A stretch of DNA of 62,368 nucleotides from Paenibacillus montaniterrae (GTDB lineage Bacteria > Bacillota > Bacilli > Paenibacillales > Paenibacillaceae): NCBI RefSeq assembly GCF_018403185.1, contig NZ_BOSE01000017.1, positions 1-62,368 of the forward strand, written 5' to 3'. Of the stretch, positions 41,914 through 52,089 are shown piece after piece (position 1 is the first letter of the stretch; each line of letters starts with the position of its first letter). The notes under the pieces were generated by a model. It worked only from the letters and a program-made list of their open reading frames with translations. It was not told the origin of the DNA and did no database searches. Both the position numbers and the translations under genes were made by a program.

Positions 41914-42450
41914 TTGTTAAACGATATTGAGAAGGTGCTGTACAGCGAGGAGGATATCCGCCAAAAGGTAAAGGAGCTTGGCGAGCAGTTGACGAAGGAT
42001 TTTGCTGGTCGCAATCCGCTCGTTATTTGCATATTAAAGGGCGCATTTATCTTTATGTCGGATCTCGTTAAGGAAATTAAAATTCCGCTTGAAATAGATT
42101 TTATGGCGGTTTCAAGCTACGGACAGTCAACGAAATCCTCTGGAGTTGTGAAAATTATTAAGGATCTTGACGTTTCAGTTGAAGGTCGCAACGTCCTTAT
42201 CGTAGAAGATATTATCGACAGTGGTTTGACGCTTAGCTACTTAATTGATGTGCTGGAGCATCGCAATGCGGCATCGGTCACGGTCGCTACATTATTTGAC
42301 AAGCCTGCTCGCAGAGCAGTAGAACTTCAGCCACATTACAAAGGGTATACTTTGCCAGACGAGTTTGTTGTAGGCTATGGACTTGATTATGCGGAAAAGT
42401 ACCGCAATCTTCCATTTATAGGCGTGTTGAAGCCTGAAGTGTATTCATAA
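41914..42450 (+). CDS. hpt: Hypoxanthine phosphoribosyltransferase
   Basis: A 178-residue purine salvage enzyme using PRPP. The PRPP loop VLIVEDIIDSGLTLSYL and the N-terminal VICILKGAFIFMSDL block are clear. TTG 41914 has AGGGGG 7 nt upstream. Its neighbours tilS and ftsH are as in B. subtilis. Confidence 0.95.
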   Translation: MLNDIEKVLYSEEDIRQKVKELGEQLTKDFAGRNPLVICILKGAFIFMSDLVKEIKIPLEIDFMAVSSYGQSTKSSGVVKIIKDLDVSVEGRNVLIVEDIIDSGLTLSYLIDVLEHRNAASVTVATLFDKPARRAVELQPHYKGYTLPDEFVVGYGLDYAEKYRNLPFIGVLKPEVYS

Positions 42451-42480
42451 GCCTCGCATGTAGTCTCCGAGCAGCCTCTA

Positions 42481-42510
42481 TTGTGATGGAAAGTCATGCT
42501 ATGGTAAAAT
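42481..42510 (+). promoter_or_regulatory. Sigma-A promoter of ftsH
   Basis: TTGTGA (42481-42486), 18 bp, TAAAAT (42505-42510). Confidence 0.65.
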
Positions 42511-42538
42511 ATTTTAAGCGTCTGAGAGGAGGTAGGGG

Positions 42539-44581
42539 ATGAAACGGTTCATCCGTAATAGTAGTTATTATTTAATTATTTTTTTGGTTACGATAGGGAT
42601 CTATAATTACATCAGTAATTCAGGCGAATCTTCTACGCCTTTAAGATTTGATGAGCTCATTACAGCTATTGAGTCAGGAAATGTAGAGGATTTGACCTTA
42701 AGGTTTGAGGATCAATCCTATTTAGTAACTGGTAAGTATAAGGTAGCACCTGATGGTGGCAGTCAAAGCTTTACTTCACGTGCTGGAACAGCCTCAACCG
42801 ATCAGATTGAAGAGCTAAGGCAGCAGTACGGCTTTACTTTGAAGTACGAAAAGATGAAAACAGCAGGCTTCTGGTCGAATTTCTTAATTACGATCATTCC
42901 GTTCGTGCTGATTATTATTTTGTTCTTCTTCCTTATGAATCAAGCTCAGGGCGGTGGCGGCAAAGTCATGAACTTTGGTAAAAGCCGCGCCAAGCTTTAT
43001 AATGAAGAGAAAAAGCGCGTTACCTTCCAGGATGTAGCGGGAGCCGATGAAGAGAAGCAGGAGCTCGTCGAGGTTGTCGAGTTTTTGAAGGATCCGCGCA
43101 AATTCAATATGGTTGGCGCACGCATTCCGAAAGGGGTTCTATTGGTAGGCCCTCCTGGTACAGGTAAAACGTTGCTAGCCCGCGCTGTAGCCGGTGAAGC
43201 AGGCGTTCCGTTTTTCAGCATTTCAGGTTCCGACTTCGTTGAAATGTTCGTCGGTGTCGGTGCATCTCGCGTACGCGATTTGTTCGAGAATGCAAAGAAA
43301 AACGCGCCTTGTATTATCTTTATCGATGAAATTGACGCAGTAGGACGTCAACGTGGCGCAGGTCTTGGCGGTGGACACGATGAGCGTGAACAAACGCTAA
43401 ACCAAATGCTCGTTGAAATGGACGGCTTCGGAGCAAATGAAGGTATTATCATTATTGCTGCTACGAACCGTGCCGATATTCTTGACCCGGCATTGCTTCG
43501 TCCAGGCCGCTTTGACCGTCAAATTACGGTTGATCGCCCTGACGTGAAAGGCCGCGAGGCAGTACTGAAAGTACATGCGCGCAACAAGCCTTTAACAAGC
43601 GATGTTAAGCTGGATGTTATTGCCAAGCGTACGACAGGCTTTAGTGGTGCTGACTTGGAAAACTTGTTGAACGAAGCAGCATTGCTTGCAGCTCGCCGCA
43701 ACAAAAAAGAAATTAACATGGTTGATATAGACGATGCGATTGACCGCGTCATTGTTGGTACGGAGAAGAAGAGCCGTGTCATTAGTGATCGTGAGAAGCG
43801 CATTGTGGCCTATCATGAAGCTGGTCATACGATTGCAGGCTATTTTCTGGAGCATGCAGACCAGGTGCATAAGGTTACGATTATTCCTCGTGGTCGCGCT
43901 GGCGGTTACGTCATTATGCTGCCGAAAGAGGATCGCATGCTTATTACTAAAAATGAGCTGCTTGATCGCGTATGCGGCTTGCTTGCAGGTCGTGTTGCCG
44001 AAGAGCTGTTTATCGGTGAAATCGGTACAGGCGCATACAGTGACTTCAAACAAGCAACTGCCATCGTTCGCAGCATGATTACTGAATACGGTATGAGTGA
44101 TCGTCTTGGTCCAATGCAGTTCGGCAATTCGCAAGGTCAAGTATTTTTAGGTCGTGATATCGGTTCTGAGCAAAACTACTCTGATCAGATCGCCTATGAA
44201 ATTGACCAGGAAATGCAAACGATTATTAACGATTGCTATGAGCGCACGAAAAAGCTGCTTCAAGAAAAAAGCAAGGAAATGCATCTTATTGCAACTACCT
44301 TGCTTGAAGTAGAAACGCTTGAAATCGAGCAAATTAAATCATTGCTTGAAACAGGAGTTTTGCCAGCAGCGTTTTCCGGCGGCAGCAGTTCCAATGATGG
44401 AACAGCGCAACCTGCTGAAGTAACAACTAGCGAGCCTGTTGTTGATGAAATTGGCGATGTTAAAGTTCGCATTCAAAAACGCGAGCAGGATGAGCCAACA
44501 GCAGAGCAAGGCATTATTGAGGAAACGCCAGCTCAAAATAATGAGCAAAGCGACAACAAGGATGACAAAAAGGAACAATAA
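42539..44581 (+). CDS. ftsH: ATP-dependent zinc metalloprotease FtsH
   Basis: A 680-residue membrane protease that degrades misfolded and regulatory proteins. Transmembrane helices are at about residues 10-27 and 112-134 around an extracytoplasmic loop. The AAA+ domain has Walker A GPPGTGKT (204-211) and Walker B IIFIDEID (259-266). The zinc site HEAGH is at residues 426-430. The C-terminal ~70 residues are acidic, polar and probably disordered. AGGAGG precedes the ATG. Confidence 0.98.
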   Translation: MKRFIRNSSYYLIIFLVTIGIYNYISNSGESSTPLRFDELITAIESGNVEDLTLRFEDQSYLVTGKYKVAPDGGSQSFTSRAGTASTDQIEELRQQYGFTLKYEKMKTAGFWSNFLITIIPFVLIIILFFFLMNQAQGGGGKVMNFGKSRAKLYNEEKKRVTFQDVAGADEEKQELVEVVEFLKDPRKFNMVGARIPKGVLLVGPPGTGKTLLARAVAGEAGVPFFSISGSDFVEMFVGVGASRVRDLFENAKKNAPCIIFIDEIDAVGRQRGAGLGGGHDEREQTLNQMLVEMDGFGANEGIIIIAATNRADILDPALLRPGRFDRQITVDRPDVKGREAVLKVHARNKPLTSDVKLDVIAKRTTGFSGADLENLLNEAALLAARRNKKEINMVDIDDAIDRVIVGTEKKSRVISDREKRIVAYHEAGHTIAGYFLEHADQVHKVTIIPRGRAGGYVIMLPKEDRMLITKNELLDRVCGLLAGRVAEELFIGEIGTGAYSDFKQATAIVRSMITEYGMSDRLGPMQFGNSQGQVFLGRDIGSEQNYSDQIAYEIDQEMQTIINDCYERTKKLLQEKSKEMHLIATTLLEVETLEIEQIKSLLETGVLPAAFSGGSSSNDGTAQPAEVTTSEPVVDEIGDVKVRIQKREQDEPTAEQGIIEETPAQNNEQSDNKDDKKEQ

Positions 44582-44594
44582 GCAGTAAATGATG

Positions 44595-44641
44595 AGCCGT
44601 ATTGCCAGCAATTGCGAATGCCTGGCGGTACGGCTTTTTTG
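44595..44641 (+). terminator. Terminator after ftsH
   Basis: AGCCGTA/TACGGCT outer stem (44595-44601, 44629-44635) with an inner GCCAG/CTGGC stem, then T6. Confidence 0.92.
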
Positions 44642-44756
44642 CTGCCGCGTAGTTTAAATATGGAAATTATTTAAAGGGCTTGATGGATCGTCAATGAGAA
44701 AAAGCACAACATTTAATGTTTTGTTAAAGAATGATGAACATTTGCTATCAATTCCA

Positions 44757-44785
44757 TTGACATGAGCCAGCAACACATGTAAATT
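44757..44785 (+). promoter_or_regulatory. Sigma-A promoter of the nad operon
   Basis: TTGACA (44757-44762), 17 bp, TAAATT (44780-44785), ~140 nt before the nadA start. I found no clear operator or riboswitch in the intervening leader. Confidence 0.7.
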
Positions 44786-44921
44786 TAATCTTGAATCATT
44801 TAGAAATTGTTCGCAATCATTTCATTTATTCGGCAGCGACTTGACTAGTAAGTGCACGATTTCACAAAGTCGTAAATCAAGGATAGGATTTACTCAATGC
44901 ATACTTAAGGAGAGGATCATT

Positions 44922-45860
44922 GTGGAAACTTTAGCGCTTGAACGTAAGCAGGAGCAAAATCGCCAATTGCGGGAACGTCTGATGGAATTAAAGAAGGAGC
45001 GCAACGCCATTGTTTTGGCGCATTATTATCAGCGCGATGAAATTCAGGAGGTAGCGGATTTCCGTGGAGATTCATTCCTGCTGGCACAAAAAGCTGCACA
45101 GACTGATGCTGAGGTTATCGTTTTTTGTGGCGTTCATTTTATGGGGGAAAGCGCAAAAATATTAGCTCCGAACAAAACAGTTATTATTCCGGATGAACGT
45201 GCAGGCTGCCCGATGGCCGATATGGTCAACGTAGACGGCTTGCGCAAGCTGAAAGCACAGCATCCGAATGCAACGGTTGTAACCTATATTAACTCTTCTG
45301 CTGATGTTAAAGCAGAAACCGATATTTGCTGTACGTCTGCGAACGCTGTTAAAGTCGTCAATTCAGTTGAGAGCGATGAAGTAATTTGGGTTCCGGACAA
45401 AAACCTGGGGCATTATGTTCAGCAGCACACCGACAAAAAGATGATTATTTGGGAAGGCTATTGCAATACGCATGACATGCTAACGGTTAAAGACGTTGAG
45501 GAAATGAAAGCAAAGCACCCGAACGCGCAGTTTGTAGTTCATCCTGAGTGCCGTCCTGAGGTAGTCGCATTGGGCGATTTTGTTGGAAGCACAACGGCGA
45601 TCATTAAATATTGCAAGGAATCTCCATGCCAGGAGTTTATCGTTGGCACAGAGGACGGAACAGGCTATCAGCTTCGTCTTGACAGTCCTAATAAACAATT
45701 CCACTTTGCATCCAAATACCTTGTATGCCCCAATATGAAAGTGAATAATTTGAAAAAGCTGGTCAAATGTCTTGAAACGATGCAGCCTCAAATTTATGTG
45801 CCTCCTCATATTGCTGATCAGGCACGTCAATCATTGGAGCGCATGCTACTTGTAAAGTAG
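44922..45860 (+). CDS. nadA: Quinolinate synthase A
   Basis: A 312-residue Fe-S enzyme that condenses iminoaspartate with dihydroxyacetone phosphate. Cluster-type cysteines appear in FCGVHFM, HPECRPEV and CPNMKVN; the LAHYYQRDEIQEVADF motif is conserved. GTG 44922 is favoured by AAGGAGAGG just upstream. It leads the nadA-nadB-nadC operon. Confidence 0.94.
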   Translation: METLALERKQEQNRQLRERLMELKKERNAIVLAHYYQRDEIQEVADFRGDSFLLAQKAAQTDAEVIVFCGVHFMGESAKILAPNKTVIIPDERAGCPMADMVNVDGLRKLKAQHPNATVVTYINSSADVKAETDICCTSANAVKVVNSVESDEVIWVPDKNLGHYVQQHTDKKMIIWEGYCNTHDMLTVKDVEEMKAKHPNAQFVVHPECRPEVVALGDFVGSTTAIIKYCKESPCQEFIVGTEDGTGYQLRLDSPNKQFHFASKYLVCPNMKVNNLKKLVKCLETMQPQIYVPPHIADQARQSLERMLLVK

Positions 45861-45905
45861 CATGCGTTATTCCTATTCTGCAGGGAATATATGGAGGGTT
45901 CAACC

Positions 45906-47519
45906 GTGATTCCAAAATATTTAGTGGATGTTGATATTCAGGCTTTGCCAGTTGTAGAAACCGATGTTATCGTCATAGGAGCAGGTATTGCCGGATTGTT
46001 TACGGCGCTGCGCGCCAGCGAGACCTCCTCAGTTGTCATGGTAACGAAAAAGTCGCTGCTGGACAGCAATACACGCTACGCGCAGGGAGGAATAGCTGCT
46101 GTTATATCAGAGGATGATTCCCCCGAGTACCATTTGCACGATACATTAATGGCAGGAGCAGGGCTGTGCGAGCGCGACGCTGTAGACGTCCTGGTGCATG
46201 AAGGGCCAATGGGAGTGGAGCATCTGATCCAGCTTGGCACACAGTTTGACACGGAAAATGGCGAATATGCGCTGACCAAGGAAGGTGCGCATAGCCAGCG
46301 TCGCATCTTGCACGCCAATGGCGATGCGACTGGCTATGAGATCGTGCGCGCGCTTTCTGAGAAGGCGATTGCAGCGCCTGCTATAGAGGTTTGGGATAAT
46401 CATTTTGTCATTGATCTTGTAACTGAAAACAACGTGTGCTATGGCGCAATCGTTCAAAAAAATAATGGCGAGCGCTTGTTTTTGCGAGGCAAGGCAACGG
46501 TGTTGTGCTCTGGTGGTGCCGGCCAGCTCTATCGCTATACGACAAACCCCGAGGTAGCAACTGGCGATGGCGTAGCAATGGCGTATCGTGCCGGTGCGAA
46601 TATTCGCGACATGGAGTTCGTGCAATTTCATCCAACAGCGCTATGCTATCCAGGAGCTCCACGCTTCCTCATTTCTGAAGCGGTTCGTGGAGAAGGTGCG
46701 TATTTGCGTAATATTAAAGGCGAGCGCTTTATGGAGAAGTATGATGAGCGGCTTGAGCTGGCGCCGCGTGACATCGTTGCTCGCGCTATTGTGAGCGAAA
46801 TGGAGGAAACGAAATCTACCTTCGTCTATATTGATATTACCCACGAAGCGGAGGATATGATTAAGCATCGTTTCCCGACGATTTACAAGTATTGTCTTGA
46901 TTACGGGCTTGATCTGACAACTGATTGGATTCCGGTTGCACCTGCCATGCATTATTTAATGGGCGGTGTTCAGACCGATTTGAATGGCGAGACGAATATT
47001 TCACGGCTTTTCGCTTGTGGCGAGGTTTCCTCAACAGGCGTGCATGGAGCGAATCGGCTGGCCAGCAACTCTTTATCGGAGGCAATCGTGTTCGGCAAAC
47101 GCATCGTGGACCGCATTGCCAGCCTGACCCCGGTTGAGCAGATCCCGAATATCGTATATAAAACGGAGCGTCAGCCTCATGCGATGCAGCCGTTTGTGGA
47201 GCGCCGTCTTAAGCTGCAAAAGGTTATGGTGCGCTATGTTGGCTTAAAGCGCAATCGTCAAGGACTGCAGCGAGGGTTGGATGAATTGAACCGCCAGCGC
47301 GCTATTTTTGATACGGTGCTGATGGAGCGAGAAGAGTTCGAATTTGCCAATATGCTGACCTGCGCACTGCTGACGACAACCTCTGCGCTGTATCGCGAAG
47401 AAAGTCGCGGCGGTCATTATCGTGAGGATCACCCGCAGCGTGATGACGAGAATTGGAGCAGACACACCGTATTGAATCGCAATCAAGGGCAATTAGAGGA
47501 GTGGATCGAATATGTTTGA
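45906..47519 (+). CDS. nadB: L-aspartate oxidase
   Basis: A 537-residue FAD enzyme that oxidises L-aspartate to iminoaspartate for NadA. The dinucleotide motif VIVIGAGIAGLFTAL, the succinate-dehydrogenase-like MEFVQFHPTAL and GEVSSTGVHGANRLASNSL are clear. GTG 45906 has TGGAGGG 8 nt upstream, and the ATG at 45891 is part of that site. It overlaps nadC by 8 nt. Confidence 0.95.
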   Translation: MIPKYLVDVDIQALPVVETDVIVIGAGIAGLFTALRASETSSVVMVTKKSLLDSNTRYAQGGIAAVISEDDSPEYHLHDTLMAGAGLCERDAVDVLVHEGPMGVEHLIQLGTQFDTENGEYALTKEGAHSQRRILHANGDATGYEIVRALSEKAIAAPAIEVWDNHFVIDLVTENNVCYGAIVQKNNGERLFLRGKATVLCSGGAGQLYRYTTNPEVATGDGVAMAYRAGANIRDMEFVQFHPTALCYPGAPRFLISEAVRGEGAYLRNIKGERFMEKYDERLELAPRDIVARAIVSEMEETKSTFVYIDITHEAEDMIKHRFPTIYKYCLDYGLDLTTDWIPVAPAMHYLMGGVQTDLNGETNISRLFACGEVSSTGVHGANRLASNSLSEAIVFGKRIVDRIASLTPVEQIPNIVYKTERQPHAMQPFVERRLKLQKVMVRYVGLKRNRQGLQRGLDELNRQRAIFDTVLMEREEFEFANMLTCALLTTTSALYREESRGGHYREDHPQRDDENWSRHTVLNRNQGQLEEWIEYV

Positions 47520-48396
47520 ATGGACAACGGGCGGCTATGCTGAGGAGCTTAAGCAGCAAATACGCAGCTGGCTGGCAGAGGATATCGGAAATGGCGACAT
47601 TACGACGGAAACGACCATTCCCGCCAGCTCGCAAGCGAAAGCGATCATTCATATGAAGGAAGCAGGCATTATTGCCGGTATTCCGATTGCCCGGCTCGTA
47701 TTTCAAGTCGTAGATGAATCCTTGCAGTTTAAGGCGTTTGTCCATGACGGCGATCGGGTAGACAAGGGTGCTGTTATTATTGAGGTTGAAGGCAGCACAA
47801 GAAGCTTGCTTACAGGCGAGCGGCTTGCGCTTAATTTGATGCAGCGCCTGTCTGGCATTGCGACCAAGACCAATCAATATGTACAGGCATTGCAGGGCTT
47901 GCCTACTCGTCTCGTTGATACAAGAAAGACGACTCCAGGCCACCGTTTGCTGGAAAAATATGCGGTACGCGTGGGCGGCGGACATAATCATCGCTTTGGC
48001 TTGTATGATGCCGTAATGATCAAGGATAATCATATTAAAGGCGCAGGCGGTATTACCGCTGCAGTTCAAGCTGCTCGCCAAGCGATTCCTCATACGATGA
48101 AAATTGAGGTAGAAACGGAATCAATGGAGCAAATAACAGAAGCGCTTGCTGCAGGTGCTGATATTATTATGCTTGACAATATGACGACGGCGGCGATGAC
48201 GGAAGCAGTTGCGTATATTAAAGCGCAATCTCCACATGTTATAGTAGAAGCATCAGGCGGCATTACGCTTGAGACGATTTATGAGAAAGCGGCTGCTGGT
48301 GTCGATGTTATTTCTGTCGGAGCGCTAACGTATTCTTTTCAAGCACTGGATATAAGCCTGGACTTGAATGAGAAGAAGGGTGGAACAACTGCATGA
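47512..48396 (+). CDS. nadC: Nicotinate-nucleotide pyrophosphorylase (carboxylating)
   Basis: A 294-residue enzyme that converts quinolinate and PRPP to nicotinate mononucleotide. The motifs VDTRKTTPGHRLLEKYAVRVGGGHNHR and MIKDNHIKGAGG are conserved, as is VEASGGITLETI. It overlaps nadB at its start and coaX (ATGA) at its end. Confidence 0.96.
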   Translation: MFEWTTGGYAEELKQQIRSWLAEDIGNGDITTETTIPASSQAKAIIHMKEAGIIAGIPIARLVFQVVDESLQFKAFVHDGDRVDKGAVIIEVEGSTRSLLTGERLALNLMQRLSGIATKTNQYVQALQGLPTRLVDTRKTTPGHRLLEKYAVRVGGGHNHRFGLYDAVMIKDNHIKGAGGITAAVQAARQAIPHTMKIEVETESMEQITEALAAGADIIMLDNMTTAAMTEAVAYIKAQSPHVIVEASGGITLETIYEKAAAGVDVISVGALTYSFQALDISLDLNEKKGGTTA

Positions 48397-49160
48397 TTTT
48401 GGTTATTGATGTCGGCAATACGAACATCGTGCTTGGTATATATCAAGAAAAAGAGCTTTTGCATCATTGGCGCATCAGTACCAACCGATCAGGTACAGTC
48501 GATGAATACGGCATTATGATTCACAATTTATTTCAATATGCAGGGCTTAGACTCGATAAAATCGAAGGCGTAGCAATCTCTTCGGTTGTTCCACCGTTAA
48601 TGGGCTTGCTTGAGCAGCTTTGCTTGAAATATTTGCAAAAGGCTCCGCTCATAGTTGGGCCTGGCATTAAAACAGGGCTAAACATTCGGTATGAAAACCC
48701 GCGCGAGGTTGGTGCCGATCGTATCGTCAACTCTGTTGCAGCTATTGAAAAATATGGCTCGCCATTAATCGTAGTCGATTTTGGCACGGCGACAACATTT
48801 GATTATATTGACGGCGATGCCAATTATTTAGGCGGCGCTATTGTGCCAGGAATCGGCATTTCTACAGAAGCGCTCTATCAGCGGGCAGCCAAGCTGCCGC
48901 GCATCGAGCTGGTTAAGCCTAAAAGCGTAGTAGGTCGCAATTCTGTTGCGTCCATGCAGGCAGGTATTATTTACGGCTATGTCGGGCAGGTTGATGGTAT
49001 CGTCAATCGCATCAAGAAGGAATTTAAGGTGCAGCCGCGCGTCATCGCTACGGGCGGACTGGCCGAGTTGATTTTTACAGAATCGGAAACCATTGAGGTG
49101 ATAGACTCAATGCTGACATTGGAAGGTCTGCGTATTATATATGAACGAAATCAGGAGTGA
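48393..49160 (+). CDS. coaX: Type III pantothenate kinase
   Basis: A 255-residue ASKHA-fold kinase, first step of CoA synthesis. It opens with DVGNTNIVLGIY, followed by GADRIVNSVAAIEKYG and DFGTATTFDYID, the nucleotide and pantothenate motifs. Co-transcribed with nadC by overlap. Confidence 0.96.
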   Translation: MILVIDVGNTNIVLGIYQEKELLHHWRISTNRSGTVDEYGIMIHNLFQYAGLRLDKIEGVAISSVVPPLMGLLEQLCLKYLQKAPLIVGPGIKTGLNIRYENPREVGADRIVNSVAAIEKYGSPLIVVDFGTATTFDYIDGDANYLGGAIVPGIGISTEALYQRAAKLPRIELVKPKSVVGRNSVASMQAGIIYGYVGQVDGIVNRIKKEFKVQPRVIATGGLAELIFTESETIEVIDSMLTLEGLRIIYERNQE

Positions 49161-49164
49161 TGAA

Positions 49165-50055
49165 ATGGCAGAGCAACTAAAGGATATATTAGTGCGTGGC
49201 ACCGCATGGGGCGGCAAGCTGCGTATCTTTTCCACACGTATTACTAACCTTGTAGAAGAAATGCGTCGGCGCCATGATATGTTTCCGACAGCAACAGCGG
49301 CACTTGGACGGACAACAGCTGTAGCAGCCATGATGGGCGCAATGCTGAAGGGCAATGAACGATTGACGATACAGGTTAAAGGGGATGGACCAATTGGGCA
49401 AATCGTGGTCGACGCTAATGCTGATGGTGAAATTCGCGGCTACGTCGATCATCCGCAGGCGCATCATGCCAGCAATGAGCAGGGCAAGCTTGATGTAGCT
49501 GGTGCGGTAGGCACTACGGGCAACATCTATGTAACGAAGGATTTGGGATTGAAGGAGCCTTATCGTGGCAGTGTGCCGATTATTTCCGGCGAGCTTGGCG
49601 AGGACTTTACGTATTACTTTACCGTATCAGAGCAAACACCGTCGGCTGTTGGGGTTGGCGTGCTTGTAGATGTTGATCATTCTGTTCTGCATGCTGGCGG
49701 ATTGATTGTGCAAGTGCTGCCAGGTTTGACCGATGATGAGCTGACTCGGCTGGAAAATGCAGTAGCCGCACTGCCGCCGGTAACGAGCTTGCTCGATCAA
49801 GGCGAGACGCCTGAGGATATGATCAAGTGGCTAGTAGGCGATGATTATGTGATACATGATGAGATGGAGCTGCACTTCCAATGCAAGTGCTCTCGGGAAA
49901 GAGTAAGTGCAACATTGCTAAGCATCGGCGCAGAGGAGCTGCAAGAAATTATTGATGAAGATGGTCAGGCTGAGCTCGTATGCCATTACTGCAATGAAAA
50001 ATATCATTTTGATAAAGAGCAATTAGAACAACTACGCGATCAAGCAGCACATTAA
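49165..50055 (+). CDS. hslO: Redox-regulated chaperone Hsp33
   Basis: A 296-residue chaperone activated by oxidation. Its C-terminal zinc centre shows C-x-C (QCKCSRERV) and C-x-x-C (CHYCNEKY). ATG 49165 has AGGAG 7 nt upstream; an earlier ATG at 49141 lies within coaX. It lies between coaX and the parvulin gene as in B. subtilis. Confidence 0.95.
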   Translation: MAEQLKDILVRGTAWGGKLRIFSTRITNLVEEMRRRHDMFPTATAALGRTTAVAAMMGAMLKGNERLTIQVKGDGPIGQIVVDANADGEIRGYVDHPQAHHASNEQGKLDVAGAVGTTGNIYVTKDLGLKEPYRGSVPIISGELGEDFTYYFTVSEQTPSAVGVGVLVDVDHSVLHAGGLIVQVLPGLTDDELTRLENAVAALPPVTSLLDQGETPEDMIKWLVGDDYVIHDEMELHFQCKCSRERVSATLLSIGAEELQEIIDEDGQAELVCHYCNEKYHFDKEQLEQLRDQAAH

Positions 50056-50071
50056 TTAAGGATTGACCGAA

Positions 50072-51019
50072 ATGAAGAAATATGACTGGTTAAAGGTGGT
50101 TGTAATTGTTCAAGCCATTGGAATGGTTGCTCTTGCTGCGGTAGTGGTATGGCACTACTTGCCTTATTTTGCGGGCAGCGGCAAAAGTGGAGCGGCGAAT
50201 CAGCTGCAGGGCGAAGGCCATGCCGACGACGAGGTTGTTGCCGTTATTGCCGATAAGGAAATTTTGCGGCAGCAGCTGATAGAGGAGCTGCTTGAGCTGT
50301 ATGGTGATCAAACATTAGAGCAAATGCTTGTTCATCAAGCGATCCAAATGGCAGCAGAAGAAAAAGGAATTGCACTTTCAGCTGATGAGCTGAGCCAGGC
50401 GCTTGCCGAGGCGATTAGCGGCTACGAAAGTGAAGAGCAATATTTTGAAATGATGAAAAATCAGTTTGGCTTATCGCAAAAGCGTGTCATGTCCGATATT
50501 CGAGATCATGCGTTGCTTATTAAAATAGCGACGCATGATGTTGCGGTCAGCGATGAGCAGATCAATGCCTTTTTAGTGGAAAAGCAAGCTGAGCTTGAGC
50601 CGAAGCAAAAGCTTACGCTTAGCTGGATTTTAAGCGATACTTATGATGAAGCGTTACAGATTGTAAATGAGCTAAGTGAAGGAGCAGAATTTGCCGAAAT
50701 GGCAATAGAGCATTCGATTGATCCATACAGTGCGGCTCACGGTGGCAGCCTGGGCGAGATCGAAAGCGATGATCCTTTTTATGATAGAGGCATGCTGACG
50801 GAAGCAGAGCAAATGGAGGTCGGAACGATCTCAGGGCCAATCGAAACCGAGGACGGCTACGCAATCATCAGATTGCTGGGCAGGAAAACGGAAGCAGCGA
50901 GATCGGAAGCGGAGCTAAGGGAATGGGCAAGGCTTCAGCTTGCCTTGCAGCAGGTAGGTCCACTGTCGGAAGTAAAGCAGCAGCTGCTTAATCATTATGT
51001 TACCGTCATCCGTAAATAA
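50072..51019 (+). CDS. Membrane-anchored parvulin-type foldase (YacD-like)
   Basis: A 315-residue protein with an N-terminal membrane anchor (about residues 8-30) and no lipobox cysteine. A SurA-type region (VIADKEILRQQLIEELLELY) precedes a parvulin domain at about residues 175-270 (LSWILSDTYDEALQIV, HGGSLGEI). It probably assists secreted-protein folding. B. subtilis YacD is in the same place between hslO and cysK. ATG 50072 has AAGGA upstream. Confidence 0.88.
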   Translation: MKKYDWLKVVVIVQAIGMVALAAVVVWHYLPYFAGSGKSGAANQLQGEGHADDEVVAVIADKEILRQQLIEELLELYGDQTLEQMLVHQAIQMAAEEKGIALSADELSQALAEAISGYESEEQYFEMMKNQFGLSQKRVMSDIRDHALLIKIATHDVAVSDEQINAFLVEKQAELEPKQKLTLSWILSDTYDEALQIVNELSEGAEFAEMAIEHSIDPYSAAHGGSLGEIESDDPFYDRGMLTEAEQMEVGTISGPIETEDGYAIIRLLGRKTEAARSEAELREWARLQLALQQVGPLSEVKQQLLNHYVTVIRK

Positions 51020-51053
51020 TTGCACATTTATTCCAAATGTTTGTATATTCATA

Positions 51054-51083
51054 TTGACAAACTAGGTTTTAAGTTGATAAGAT
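51054..51083 (+). promoter_or_regulatory. Sigma-A promoter of cysK
   Basis: TTGACA (51054-51059), 18 bp, TAAGAT (51078-51083). The leader then carries a small palindrome ACTAAATTAGT and GGAAT/ATTCC arms around the ribosome site; no T-box or S-box motif is present. Confidence 0.65.
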
Positions 51084-51133
51084 ATTAGTATCAAAGCCAA
51101 CTAAATTAGTCGGAATAAGGAGGATTCATTCCC

Positions 51134-52072
51134 ATGGCAAGAATTGTACAGAGCGTAACAGAACTTATCGGTGATACACCATTAGTGCGTTTAAATCGTT
51201 TGGTTCCAGAAGGCAGCGCAGAAATATACGTTAAACTTGAATATCAAAATCCAGGTGCGAGTGTTAAAGACCGTATCGCGATCAGCATGATCGAGGTTGC
51301 TGAGGAGCAAGGCTTAATTAAGCCGGGCGATACAATTGTTGAGCCTACAAGCGGTAACACTGGTATTGGTCTTGCGCTGGTAGCTGCTGCAAAAGGCTAC
51401 AATGCAATTCTAGTTATGCCAGAAACAATGAGTATTGAGCGTCGTAACCTGCTTCGTGCATACGGTGCCAACCTTGTTCTAACTCCTGGTTCTGAAGGCA
51501 TGAACGGCGCGGTTCGCAAAGCTGAGGAATTGGTAGCAGAAAATCCTGGCTACTTTATGCCGCAGCAATTTAAAAATCAGGCGAACGTTAAAGTTCACCG
51601 TGAAACAACAGGTCCGGAAATTGTTGAAGCAATCAATTCATTGGACGGCAAGCTTGATGCATTCGTTGCAGGTATTGGTACTGGCGGTACAATTACAGGC
51701 GCTGGCGAAGTGCTGAAGGAAGCTTTCCCAGGTATTAAAATATATGCAGTTGAACCAGCAGCATCTCCATTGCTATCTGGCGGCAACCCTGGTCCTCATA
51801 AAATACAAGGGATTGGTGCGAACTTTGTCCCTGACATTTTGAACCGTGAAATCTACGATCAAGTCATTACAATTGAAAACGAGGAAGCATTTGAATATGC
51901 GCGTCGCGCTGCGAAAGAGGAAGGTATCCTTTGCGGTATTTCTTCTGGTGCTGCGATCTCTGCTGCACTTAAAGTCGCAAAAGAGCTTGGCGCTGGCAAA
52001 CGTGTGATTGCGGTTGTTCCAAGTAACGGTGAGCGCTATCTGAGCACGCCTCTTTTCAACTTTGAAAACTAA
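51134..52072 (+). CDS. cysK: Cysteine synthase A (O-acetylserine sulfhydrylase)
   Basis: A 312-residue PLP enzyme making cysteine from O-acetylserine and sulfide. NPGASVKDR carries the cofactor lysine K45. EPTSGNTGIGLA, GIGTGGTITGAGEVLK and GISSGAAISAA are the other cofactor motifs. AAGGAGG precedes the ATG. Transcribed alone from its promoter to its terminator. Confidence 0.97.
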   Translation: MARIVQSVTELIGDTPLVRLNRLVPEGSAEIYVKLEYQNPGASVKDRIAISMIEVAEEQGLIKPGDTIVEPTSGNTGIGLALVAAAKGYNAILVMPETMSIERRNLLRAYGANLVLTPGSEGMNGAVRKAEELVAENPGYFMPQQFKNQANVKVHRETTGPEIVEAINSLDGKLDAFVAGIGTGGTITGAGEVLKEAFPGIKIYAVEPAASPLLSGGNPGPHKIQGIGANFVPDILNREIYDQVITIENEEAFEYARRAAKEEGILCGISSGAAISAALKVAKELGAGKRVIAVVPSNGERYLSTPLFNFEN

Positions 52073-52089
52073 TTAAACATGTAACGTCC

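Noticed and set aside
47302..48093. 263-codon minus-strand frame
   Set aside because: Antisense shadow spanning nadB and nadC, which are clear real genes.
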